Source of the DNA: MGR-bin208 sp043780275
GTDB lineage: Bacteria > Bacteroidota > Bacteroidia > Chitinophagales > Chitinophagaceae
Reading direction: 5' to 3'
DNA: 13,907 nt
Assembly (NCBI GenBank): GCA_043780275.1
Contig: JAYWCV010000092.1
Coordinates: forward strand, 1 to 13,907
Position 1 is the stretch's first letter. Every line of letters starts with the position of its first letter. The notes beneath the pieces were generated by a model, which searched no databases, was not told where the DNA came from, and saw only the letters and a program-made list of their open reading frames with translations. Below, one piece after another: positions 6,340-13,564 of the stretch. The position numbers were made by a program, and so were the translations under genes.

Positions 6340-8490
6340 TTAGTTGGTTATCCCTTCCAACGCAAACAGAAAAGCATATTGTAATGCAATATCATTCAAA
6401 TAATCAAACCGGCCGGAAGCCCCGCCATGGCCGGCTTTCATATTAGTATGCAACAGGATGATATTTTTCCCGGTATGGTAAACTCTTAACTTGGCCACCC
6501 ATTTTTCCGGTTCGAAATATTGCACCTGCGAATCGTGCAAGCCTGTTGTAATAAGCATATTCGGATAAGCTTTTCTTTCTACATTATTGTATGGCGAATA
6601 GGATTTCATATAATCATATGCAGCTTTATTATTCGGATTTCCCCATTCATCGTATTCGTTAGTTGTAAGTGGAATGGATTCATCCAGCATGGTTGTTATC
6701 ACATCAACAAAAGGAACTGCCGAAACAACCCCTTTCCATAGCTCTGGTCGCATGTTTACAATCGCACCCATCAACAATCCGCCTGCACTTCCACCCATGG
6801 CATATAGGTGCTCCTTCGACGTAAATTTTTCGGCAATTAAAAAATCTGCACAATCAATAAAATCGGTGAATGTATTTTTCTTTTTAAATAATTTTCCATC
6901 CTCATACCATTTACGGCCCATCTCCTGTCCGCCACGTATATGGGCAATGGCATATACAAAGCCCCTATCGAGCAAGCTCAGACGGTTACTGGAAAAGCTG
7001 GCATCCATGCTTGCACCGTAAGAGCCATAACCATATAACAATAAAGGAGCTGAACCATTTTTCTTTAACCCCTTTTTATAAACAATGGAAACAGGAATTT
7101 TCGTACCATCTTTTGCTATGGCATATACACGTTCAGATATGTATTGCTTTGCGTCATAACCTCCCAACACTTCCTGCTGTTTCATTAGTTTCTTACTCTT
7201 TGTATCCATCGAATAATCGAAAACAGATGACGGTGTAGTCAGTGATGTATAATTAAACCGTAATACCCCCGAACTAAATTCAGGATTCGCTGAAACAAAT
7301 GCAGAATAAGCCGGTTCACCAAAATCGAGGTAATGCTCCGTATTTGATTTTTTATCCATAACCCGAATTTGTATCAATCCATTTTTACGTTCGCTAAGTA
7401 CCCAATGATTTTTAAATACTTCGATACCGGATAACAAAACATCTTCCCGATGTGCAATCACTTCTTTCCAATTATTTACTCCGGTACTTTTCAAAGGTGC
7501 TTCCATCAAGCGGAAATTAATTGCATCCTTATTGGTAACAATTAGAAATTGATCTCTCCAATGATCAACACTATAAAGAACATCCTTCATGCGTGGTTGA
7601 AAAACCCGGAAAGCTGCATCAGGGGTATTGGCATCCAGCATCCGTATTTCAGATGACATGGTAGCTGAAGATTCGATGAGCAGGTATTGATTAGATTTTG
7701 TTTTTCCAACGCCGATATAATTGGACGGATCTTTTTCCTGATAAATCAACACATCTGCCGAACTGCTTCCCAGCTTATGTTTCATGATTTTTTCCGTCAA
7801 TAGTGTCACTGTATTTTTTAGGGTATAAAAAAATGTTTTGTTATCATTTGCCCAAGCAATATCTCCGGCTGTTCCTTCAATTTTATCTGTATAAATTTCA
7901 CCGGTCTCTAAATTCCTGATACGGATATCATAAATTCTTCTCGATACAGTATCCACTCCGTAAGCAATCATTTTATTATCGGGACTGACATTGAAACCGG
8001 TAACAGAATAATAAGCATATCCTTCGGCCATGGCATCTACATCCAGTAATACTTCTTCAGTTGCATCCAGGTTTTCTTTTTTTCTGCAATACTTATAATA
8101 CTGTTTTCCATCCTCCATCCGTACATAATAGAAATAACCATTTTTAAATACCGGTACAGATTCATCTTTTTCCTTAATTCGTCCTTTCATTTCTTTAAAA
8201 AGAGATTCCTGAAAAGGTTTTGTAGAAGACATCATCTTATCGGTATAGTCATTCTCTTCTTCCAGGTGTTTAACCACATTATTACTATCCGGGCCCTTTT
8301 TAAAAAAGTCGTTCATCCAGTAATAATCATCTACCCTGATATCTCCATGAATAGATAACTCTTTTGGTTTTTTTTCGGCAACAGGAGCTTTTACTCCTTC
8401 AGGCCATTTAAATTCGTTTTTATTCATAGTTGTTTGATTACAGGACAAAAAAATCATTGCCAATGCTGGTAATAAAATTTTATAATTCAT
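6340..8490 (-). CDS. Oligopeptidase B-like S9 serine peptidase with lipoprotein signal
   Basis: This 716-residue member of the prolyl oligopeptidase family (S9A) should cleave short peptides, after basic residues if it behaves like oligopeptidase B. The N-terminal half (about 35-430) has the repeated strands of the seven-bladed propeller that gates the active site. The C-terminal alpha/beta-hydrolase domain carries G-G-S-A-G-G with the nucleophile Ser568, Asp653 in L-H-D-S-Q, and His688 in A-G-H-G-G, a complete triad. The surrounding V-P-F-V-D-V and E-W-G-N-P motifs are typical of oligopeptidase B. The N-terminus is lipoprotein-like: Lys4, a hydrophobic run 5-15 and L-S-C with Cys17, so it is probably lipid-anchored and exported, whereas classic oligopeptidase B is cytosolic. 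The length is otherwise normal. It has its own promoter and terminator and is divergent from the toxin-antitoxin pair. Confidence 0.93.
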   Translation of the reverse strand: MNYKILLPALAMIFLSCNQTTMNKNEFKWPEGVKAPVAEKKPKELSIHGDIRVDDYYWMNDFFKKGPDSNNVVKHLEEENDYTDKMMSSTKPFQESLFKEMKGRIKEKDESVPVFKNGYFYYVRMEDGKQYYKYCRKKENLDATEEVLLDVDAMAEGYAYYSVTGFNVSPDNKMIAYGVDTVSRRIYDIRIRNLETGEIYTDKIEGTAGDIAWANDNKTFFYTLKNTVTLLTEKIMKHKLGSSSADVLIYQEKDPSNYIGVGKTKSNQYLLIESSATMSSEIRMLDANTPDAAFRVFQPRMKDVLYSVDHWRDQFLIVTNKDAINFRLMEAPLKSTGVNNWKEVIAHREDVLLSGIEVFKNHWVLSERKNGLIQIRVMDKKSNTEHYLDFGEPAYSAFVSANPEFSSGVLRFNYTSLTTPSSVFDYSMDTKSKKLMKQQEVLGGYDAKQYISERVYAIAKDGTKIPVSIVYKKGLKKNGSAPLLLYGYGSYGASMDASFSSNRLSLLDRGFVYAIAHIRGGQEMGRKWYEDGKLFKKKNTFTDFIDCADFLIAEKFTSKEHLYAMGGSAGGLLMGAIVNMRPELWKGVVSAVPFVDVITTMLDESIPLTTNEYDEWGNPNNKAAYDYMKSYSPYNNVERKAYPNMLITTGLHDSQVQYFEPEKWVAKLRVYHTGKNIILLHTNMKAGHGGASGRFDYLNDIALQYAFLFALEGITN

Positions 8491-8552
8491 AATAGCATTT
8501 TATAATTTTAGTTATTGTTAGAGGTAGGCTATTTTACTTACTTGCTTCGAGC

Positions 8553-8581
8553 TAAAGATAAATAGAATATTAAGTGCCAAA
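8553..8581 (-). promoter_or_regulatory. Bacteroidota-type promoter of the oligopeptidase gene
   Basis: Read on the minus strand, TTTG (8578-8581) is followed after exactly 17 bp by TATCTTTA (8553-8560), which matches TAnnTTTG in seven of eight positions. Spacing and sequence both fit the phylum's housekeeping promoter. The predicted leader is about 55-60 nt. Confidence 0.6.
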
Positions 8582-8599
8582 AAAATAATAATTGGACAG

Positions 8600-8611
8600 T
8601 TATGCGCTATA
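8600..8611 (+). repeat. Left arm of inverted repeat flanking the toxin-antitoxin pair
   Basis: TTATGCGCTATA here is the reverse complement of 9235-9246 in 11 of 12 positions. It lies 33 bp upstream of the antitoxin start. The core contains GCGC, which stands out in this AT-rich intergenic DNA. It could be the end of a transferred unit or an operator; the sequence alone does not decide. Confidence 0.55.
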
Positions 8612-8644
8612 CTTCGATGAGTTCAAAAATTTGTATATTGCACC

Positions 8645-8875
8645 ATGATTTGGCAAGATTATATCGTTTCAGACAACCAAATTTTACTTGGAAAACCTAC
8701 TATTAAGGAAACTAGAATCTCTGTAGAATTGGTTTTGGAGTTGTTTTCCACTGGCTGGACGGAGAAACAAATTCTTGAGTCTTATCCCACAGTTTCTACA
8801 GAATCTTTGAGAGCTGTTTTTGCCTATCTTCAAGCCTGCATTCAGCAAGAGTTGTATTTCCCAATTTCAGTCTAA
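8645..8875 (+). CDS. DUF433-type antitoxin (VapB45-like)
   Basis: This 76-residue protein has the DUF433 signature: a short N-terminal strand, then G-K-P-T-I (16-20), T-R-I-S (23-26), a helix V-E-L-V-L-E-L-F (27-34) and a second helix around T-E-K-Q-I-L-E-S-Y-P (39-48), ending with a predicted helix through A-V-F-A-Y-L-Q-A. In the family this is a small winged or helix-turn-helix DNA-binding fold that neutralises a partner PIN-like toxin and probably represses their operon. It looks intact, and its length is normal. The partner toxin gene starts two bases after its stop. A weak TATATTG lies only five bases before the ATG, so a very short leader is possible but uncertain. The family assignment is by motif recall. 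Confidence 0.85.
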   Translation: MIWQDYIVSDNQILLGKPTIKETRISVELVLELFSTGWTEKQILESYPTVSTESLRAVFAYLQACIQQELYFPISV

Positions 8876-8877
8876 TT

Positions 8878-9234
8878 ATGTTTTTAGCTAACGAAAATTT
8901 TCCTAGGCCAAGCACAATTATTTTACGATAAAATGGATTTACTGTTAAAAGTATCCAAGAAGATTCGCCTGGTATTGAAGATCCACAGGTAATACAAATT
9001 GCATTAGATTTGAATTTAATCATACTTACTTTTGACAGTGATTACGGCGAGCTAATTTTCAAATACGCAAAAGATAATCCACCTTCCGTTGTCTTTTTTA
9101 GAGAAAAAGGAAATAAACCCGAATTTGCTTCTTCTTCCCTTCTCTCTTTACTTGCGAATTCTAGTATTTCACTTTCAGGTCCATTTACAGTGATTGAACT
9201 GAATAACATTAGGCAACGTTTCTATAAAAAATAA
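8878..9234 (+). pseudogene. DUF5615 (VapC45 / PIN-like) toxin gene interrupted by an in-frame TAA
   Basis: The frame beginning at ATG 8878 reads M-F-L-A-N-E-N-F-P-R-P-S-T-I-I-L-R and meets TAA at 8929-8931 (codon 18). It then continues open in the same frame for 100 codons to TAA at 9232-9234. Ignoring the stop, the 118-residue product has the whole family pattern: the N-terminal L-A-N-E-N-F-P, V-K-S-I-Q-E-D-S-P-G-I (23-33), I-L-T-F-D-S-D-Y-G-E-L (49-59), and near the end G-P-F-T-V-I-E and R-Q-R. These PIN-like proteins are thought to be RNases held by the DUF433 partner. Codon 18 is normally a charged residue (Glu or Lys by recall), and GAA or AAA to TAA is one base. The only restart in frame, TTG at 9010, would lose the N-terminal acidic motif. 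A sequencing error is the other explanation. Confidence 0.82.
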
Positions 9235-9246
9235 TACAGCGCATAA
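9235..9246 (-). repeat. Right arm of inverted repeat flanking the toxin-antitoxin pair
   Basis: TACAGCGCATAA begins at the base directly after the toxin stop codon and is complementary to 8600-8611 with one mismatch. Just beyond it, GCTTAAC at 9253-9259 fits the relaxed RYYYAAC box of integron attC sites. No full attC fold (a matching second half) can be found in the following 70 bp. Confidence 0.55.
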
Positions 9247-9288
9247 TATCGGGCTTAACCAACAATTTTACGAACAATGATTGTAAAC

Positions 9289-9324
9289 AAAAAACCTTTT
9301 TTAAAAAGACAAATTTTTAAAAGG
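9289..9324 (-). terminator. Probable AT-rich intrinsic terminator after sdhB
   Basis: On the minus strand, beginning eight bases after the sdhB stop, CCTTTTAAAAA pairs with TTTTTAAAAAAGG. The stem allows a two-base bulge and has a short TTTGTC loop. TTTTTTG follows directly. The position and T-run fit an intrinsic terminator, but the stem is mostly A:T and therefore weak. Confidence 0.5.
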
Positions 9325-9331
9325 AAATTCT

Positions 9332-10096
9332 TTATTTTTCGGACAGAAGTCCGGCAACCATATACTCCTTATTTAAATAGGCAATATTAGTTATTGAAAT
9401 TTCTTTAGGGCATACAGCTTCGCAAGCACCGGTATTGGTACAAGAACCAAAACCTTCCTTATCCATTTGTGCAACCATATTCATTACCCGGTTTTTTCTT
9501 TCGGGAGAACCTTGCGGTAATAAACCCAAATGAGCAACTTTAGCAGAAACAAATAATAAAGCGGATGAGTTTTTACAAGCTGCAACACAGGCTCCGCATC
9601 CGATACAGGAAGCTGCAGCAAACGATTTGTCGGCATCGTCTTTGTTGATTGGCAAAGAATTTCCATCCACGGCATTACCGGTATTTACCGAAATATAACC
9701 ACCAGCCTGTACAATGCGATCCAATGCTTCCCGATCAACCATCAGGTCTTTAATTACAGGAAATGCATTGGCACGCCAGGGTTCTACCGTAATTGTATCG
9801 CCATCCTTGAAAGCCCGCATATGTAACTGACAGGTAGTTGTACCATGCCAGGGGCCATGTGGACGTCCATTGATATGCATCGAACACATGCCGCAGATTC
9901 CTTCGCGGCAATCATGATCAAAAGCTATCGGGTCATCGCCTTTGCTTATCAGTTCTTCATTTAAGACGTCAATCATTTCCAGAAAAGACATTTCACTGGA
10001 AATATTTTTTACAGGGTAGGAAACAAAACCACCATGGGTTTTATAGTTCTTCTGCCTCCAGACTTTCAACGTAATATTCATTGAATAATGCTCCAT
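9332..10096 (-). CDS. sdhB: Succinate dehydrogenase/fumarate reductase iron-sulfur subunit
   Basis: This subunit passes electrons from the flavoprotein to quinone through three clusters. All eleven cysteines are present: C63, C68, C71 and C89 for [2Fe-2S]; C164, C167, C170 and C229 for [4Fe-4S]; C174, C219 and C225 for [3Fe-4S]. The last set, in C-T-N-T-G-A-C-E-A-V-C-P, marks a [3Fe-4S] rather than a second [4Fe-4S] cluster. The length of 254 residues is normal for this type. Two starts are possible, ATG at 10096 and ATG at 10081 (residue 6, M-N-I-T-L-K-V-W); the second begins right at the conserved domain. It is the last gene of sdhCAB, 22 bp after sdhA, and acts on the cytoplasmic face of the inner membrane. 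Confidence 0.97.
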   Translation of the reverse strand: MEHYSMNITLKVWRQKNYKTHGGFVSYPVKNISSEMSFLEMIDVLNEELISKGDDPIAFDHDCREGICGMCSMHINGRPHGPWHGTTTCQLHMRAFKDGDTITVEPWRANAFPVIKDLMVDREALDRIVQAGGYISVNTGNAVDGNSLPINKDDADKSFAAASCIGCGACVAACKNSSALLFVSAKVAHLGLLPQGSPERKNRVMNMVAQMDKEGFGSCTNTGACEAVCPKEISITNIAYLNKEYMVAGLLSEK

Positions 10097-10118
10097 ACTT
10101 CAATGGGTTAATTTGTTT

Positions 10119-12092
10119 TTATTTATAACTGCGTTGTGATGGTTTAATCACTTCATATTCCAATTCTTCTTTATGTAATTCCCAACTATGTTCTCCTTTA
10201 AACTCCCAGGCAGAAACATATTTATATCCTTCATCATCCCGTAATGCTTCACCCTCTTCTGTCTGGTACTCGTTTCGGAAATGACCTCCGCAACTTTCAT
10301 TCCGTTGCAATGCATCGATACACATCAACTCGCCCAGTTCAATAAAATCAGCTACACGGTTTGCTTTATCCAACTCGGGATTCATTTCCTGGATATCTCC
10401 GGGGATACGAACATCGTTCCAGAATTCTTTTTTCAATTCCTGGATTTCAATGATTGCTTCTTCCAGTCCTTTCGCTTTCCGATCCATTCCACATTTATCC
10501 CACATAATCTTTCCTAAACGCTTATGAAAACTTTCAACTGTTTTGGTTCCCTTTATTCCCATCAATTTATTTATACGGTCGGCCACAGCTTTTTCTGCTT
10601 CCACAAATGCCGGATGATCGGTAGGAATTGCCGCTGTTCGAATTTCGTCTGCCAGGTAATTTCCAATAGTGTATGGAATAACAAAATATCCATCTGCTAG
10701 TCCCTGCATCAATGCAGAAGCTCCTAAACGGTTTGCACCGTGGTCAGAAAAATTTGCTTCACCCAATGCATACAACCCTTTGATATTGGTCATCAATTCA
10801 TAATCAACCCATAACCCACCCATCGTATAGTGAACAGCCGGATAAATACGCATCGGAAATTCATATGGATCTTCACCGGTAATTTTTTCATACATGTCGA
10901 AAAGGTTGCCATATTTTTCTTTTACAACAGCTTTCCCCAATTCAATAATTTCATCCTGGCTGATGTTTTCTTTACTCAACTTTTTTACTTCCCCTTTACC
11001 ATATCGCTCAATTGCTTCAGCAAAATCAAGATATACAGCCTGCTTCGAAGATCCTACTCCAAAACCTGCATCACATCTTTCTTTAGCAGCACGGGATGCT
11101 ACATCTCTTGGTACAAGATTACCAAATGCAGGATATCTTCTTTCCAGGTAATAATCTCTTTCTTCCTGTGGAATATCATTCGCCTTTCTGTTGTCGTTTT
11201 GTTTTTTGGGAACCCAGATTCGTCCGTCATTCCGTAATGATTCAGACATCAGGGTAAGCTTACTCTGATGATCACCCGAAACAGGAATGCAGGTTGGGTG
11301 AATCTGTGTGAAACAAGGATTGCCAAACATGGCTCCTTTTTTATGTGCTTTCCATGCAGCAGTAACATTGCTACCCATGGCATTGGTACTTAAATAAAAT
11401 ACGTTTCCATATCCACCGGTGCAAAGCATGACTGCATGGCCGAAATGACGTTCCAACTCACCATTGATTAAATTGCGGACAATTATTCCACGGGCTTTAT
11501 CATCAATCATAACCACGTCAAGCATTTCATGCCGCGAATACATTTCTACGTTACCCAATGCTATTTGTCGTTCCAAAGCCTGGTAAGCACCAATCAATAA
11601 TTGCTGTCCGGTTTGCCCTGCAGCATAGAATGTACGCTGAACCTGGGTTCCACCAAAAGAACGGTTGCTTAATAAACCACCATACTCTCTTGCAAAAGGA
11701 ACACCTTGAGCAACACACTGATCGATGATACTAGCACTGACCTCTGAAAGACGATGAACATTGGCTTCCCTGGCACGGTAATCTCCACCTTTAATTGTAT
11801 CGTAAAACAAACGATAAACACTATCCCCATCGTTTTGGTAATTCTTTGCTGCATTAATTCCACCCTGCGCAGCAATACTATGAGCCCTACGTGGAGAATC
11901 CTGAAAACAGAAAGCTTTTACTTTATATCCCAGTTCACCTAAAGATGCAGCTGCAGAAGCTCCGGCCAAACCGGTACCCACAACGATTATTTCAATGTTG
12001 CGCTTATTTGCCGGATTGACAAGCTTAACAGAATCCTTATACTTTGTCCATTTCTCAGGTAGTAAACCTTCCGGTATTTTTGAATTCAGCAT
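10119..12092 (-). CDS. sdhA: Succinate dehydrogenase/fumarate reductase flavoprotein subunit
   Basis: The catalytic subunit of complex II oxidises succinate to fumarate, or the reverse. The 657 residues contain the FAD dinucleotide fold V-G-T-G-L-A-G (38-44) and the covalent FAD histidine His71 in R-R-A-H-S-I-A-A-Q-G-G-I-N-A. Substrate-site elements are H-P-T (265-267), R-D-V-A-S-R (329-334, the region of the catalytic arginine in homologues), His421 in H-Y-T-M-G-G and Arg455 in G-A-N-R-L-G-A-S-A-L. The C-terminal helical domain is complete, with R-N-E-S-C-G-G-H-F-R near 597-606. The type matches the Bacillus/epsilonproteobacterial/Bacteroidota group that pairs with one di-haem cytochrome b. 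It lies 42 bp after sdhC and 22 bp before sdhB. Direction in the cell (succinate oxidation or fumarate respiration) cannot be read from the sequence. Confidence 0.98.
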   Translation of the reverse strand: MLNSKIPEGLLPEKWTKYKDSVKLVNPANKRNIEIIVVGTGLAGASAAASLGELGYKVKAFCFQDSPRRAHSIAAQGGINAAKNYQNDGDSVYRLFYDTIKGGDYRAREANVHRLSEVSASIIDQCVAQGVPFAREYGGLLSNRSFGGTQVQRTFYAAGQTGQQLLIGAYQALERQIALGNVEMYSRHEMLDVVMIDDKARGIIVRNLINGELERHFGHAVMLCTGGYGNVFYLSTNAMGSNVTAAWKAHKKGAMFGNPCFTQIHPTCIPVSGDHQSKLTLMSESLRNDGRIWVPKKQNDNRKANDIPQEERDYYLERRYPAFGNLVPRDVASRAAKERCDAGFGVGSSKQAVYLDFAEAIERYGKGEVKKLSKENISQDEIIELGKAVVKEKYGNLFDMYEKITGEDPYEFPMRIYPAVHYTMGGLWVDYELMTNIKGLYALGEANFSDHGANRLGASALMQGLADGYFVIPYTIGNYLADEIRTAAIPTDHPAFVEAEKAVADRINKLMGIKGTKTVESFHKRLGKIMWDKCGMDRKAKGLEEAIIEIQELKKEFWNDVRIPGDIQEMNPELDKANRVADFIELGELMCIDALQRNESCGGHFRNEYQTEEGEALRDDEGYKYVSAWEFKGEHSWELHKEELEYEVIKPSQRSYK

Positions 12093-12134
12093 ATATGATA
12101 AATTGTTTCGAAATTAATTTTTGATGACCCTTTT

Positions 12135-12839
12135 TTATTTTACCCAACCCAGATACATGCTAACTGGCATCAGTGCAAATAGTAAAGAGATGATAATCGA
12201 ATATCCTAATCCAACTGCATTGATCATTCCCAAAAACCGGGTATTGCTTACACCCAAAGTTCTGAAAGCACTTTGAAAACCATGAATCAAATGCCAGCAC
12301 AATGAAATGCAGGCTAACACATATACCACTACCACCCACAATTCTGTAAAAGTTTCTTTCATTAAACTAAACAAATTGTGAACATGTTTGCCATTCGATA
12401 AAACAGCTTCTTCAGGAACTCCGGTAAATCTGGATGGCACCCAGAAATGCCACCAATGCAAAATCAAAAACATGAGTAGAATGGTTCCCAGTAAACCCAT
12501 GCTGCGGCTATACCATTTACTTCCCTTGTTTGCCAAATCAATTGCATATCCTTTTTTACGCTTGCTGCGATTCTGAAATTCTAAAACAAAACCTTGTATA
12601 ATATGGATAAATATGCCAACAAATAATCCTACTTCCATGATGCGAATCAAAACCATTGAACCCATGAAATGAGCTGCTGCATTGAACATATCTCCTTGAT
12701 CATTGGGATCAAAAAGTCCGGCAAAAATACAGGCGTTCACTCCTACATGAACCAGCAGAAAACTAATCAGGAAAATTCCTGTTAATCCCATCACGTATTT
12801 TTTGCCAATGGAAGAAGTAAAGAAAGTTGACCAATTCAT
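12135..12839 (-). CDS. sdhC: Succinate dehydrogenase cytochrome b subunit (b558 type)
   Basis: This membrane anchor of complex II has 234 residues with five hydrophobic helices, at about 17-39, 58-85, 114-134, 163-188 and 205-230. Histidines inside or at the ends of helices 1-4 (H31, H79, H128 or H131, H183 or H186) suit axial ligation of two b haems, as in the Bacillus subtilis enzyme, where one protein replaces separate SdhC and SdhD. It is therefore expected to reduce menaquinone. No sdhD follows, which supports the single-anchor type. It is the first gene of the operon, with ATG at 12837-12839 and a TAnnTTTG promoter 35 bp upstream. Confidence 0.95.
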   Translation of the reverse strand: MNWSTFFTSSIGKKYVMGLTGIFLISFLLVHVGVNACIFAGLFDPNDQGDMFNAAAHFMGSMVLIRIMEVGLFVGIFIHIIQGFVLEFQNRSKRKKGYAIDLANKGSKWYSRSMGLLGTILLMFLILHWWHFWVPSRFTGVPEEAVLSNGKHVHNLFSLMKETFTELWVVVVYVLACISLCWHLIHGFQSAFRTLGVSNTRFLGMINAVGLGYSIIISLLFALMPVSMYLGWVK

Positions 12840-12873
12840 ATATTATTAATCAAAAGAGGTTAAAAAATCTACG

Positions 12874-12905
12874 CAAAAATAAAGCCCATGAGTCAAATGC
12901 CCGAA
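12874..12905 (-). promoter_or_regulatory. Probable promoter of sdhCAB
   Basis: On the minus strand, TATTTTTG at 12874-12881 matches TAnnTTTG in full. A three-of-four -33 element (TTCG, 12902-12905) lies 20 bp upstream, slightly long. A perfect TTTG at 12893-12896 is too close (about 12 bp) to serve. The predicted leader is about 30 nt. Confidence 0.5.
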
Positions 12906-12945
12906 ATTAAGTTTTGAATATGTATATAAAAATAATATTCAACGA

Positions 12946-13512
12946 TTATTCATTTAACCTTCCTCTCATCTCCTGATCTATTTTCTTAAAAAGATGATTG
13001 GGTTTAAATGTTCGCCAGTTTTCCAATTCTTTCAGTTCCAGATACTGATGCAGACTGGCTTTTATAAAATCCTGTTTCGAATGTTCGGGCATATTCAAAC
13101 AAACCATCCAGCCATCTTTATCCGTCACTTCTTCAAACCATTCTTCGAAATAATCAGCATCTCCACTATGGAAATTGAAAACATTTTCTGCAATCAGAAT
13201 GAATTTTGTAATTCCCTCATCAAAGAATGGATCAATGACTTCTCGTTTTAAAGACATGATATCGTTTGCAATGGCATCATTCCATTCTCCGATCAGTTCG
13301 ACAACAACATAATTCGCTTCATAATCTGCAACAATTACTTTCAGATATAAAGTTTTAGATCCGAAATCATCCCATAACGGATGAATAAAATAATTGTAAA
13401 CTTTCAGGTTGAATTCAAACTGGGAATATTCCCTGCCATAAAAAGGAGAACGTTCATCTTCCTCGCTTACATAATAATCGAGCCAGTTAAAAAAGGGTTC
13501 AATGTCGTGCAT
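12946..13512 (-). CDS. Conserved protein of unknown function
   Basis: This is a soluble 188-residue protein without a signal peptide or membrane segment. It is acidic and rich in aromatic residues, beginning M-H-D-I-E-P-F-F-N-W. Predicted strands such as L-Y-L-K-V-I-V-A-D-Y and Y-V-V-V-E-L-I-G-E-W alternate with helices in an alpha/beta pattern. The central I-T-K-F-I-L-I-A-E-N-V-F-N-F-H (100-114) looks like a core strand followed by a loop. A basic C-terminal tail follows W-R-T-F-K-P. I recall similar proteins in other Bacteroidota but no named domain. It lies between threonine synthase (52 bp upstream) and sdhCAB (106 bp downstream to sdhC) and may be co-transcribed with thrC. A 7/8 match to TAnnTTTG (GATATTTG, 13530-13537) 17 bp before its ATG could give it its own transcript. 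Coding status is well supported by length, composition and frame; the function is open. Confidence 0.8.
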   Translation of the reverse strand: MHDIEPFFNWLDYYVSEEDERSPFYGREYSQFEFNLKVYNYFIHPLWDDFGSKTLYLKVIVADYEANYVVVELIGEWNDAIANDIMSLKREVIDPFFDEGITKFILIAENVFNFHSGDADYFEEWFEEVTDKDGWMVCLNMPEHSKQDFIKASLHQYLELKELENWRTFKPNHLFKKIDQEMRGRLNE

Positions 13513-13564
13513 GATCTATGAATGAGATGCAAATATCCCTAAAAAAAACAAACCAACTTTTAGA

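Noticed and set aside
9010..9234. A 74-codon reading frame starting at TTG 9010, as a separate gene
   Set aside because: It is the same frame as the toxin begun at 8878 and corresponds to its residues 45-118. TTG is in the middle of the conserved fold, so it is the downstream part of a disrupted gene.
9340..9353. CGGAC/GTCCG hairpin at the end of sdhB as a terminator
   Set aside because: It lies within the last codons of sdhB and on the minus strand is followed by an A-run, not T. The AT-rich hairpin at 9289-9324 is the better candidate.
10830..11237. Plus-strand open frame of 135 codons inside sdhA
   Set aside because: It lies opposite a highly conserved stretch of sdhA; it is a shadow frame with biased composition (many Phe, Ile and Ser).
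12900..12940. AT hairpin (AATAAT...ATTATTTTT on the minus strand) as a terminator after the 188-residue gene
   Set aside because: The stem has six A:T pairs and an eight-base loop, too weak to call.
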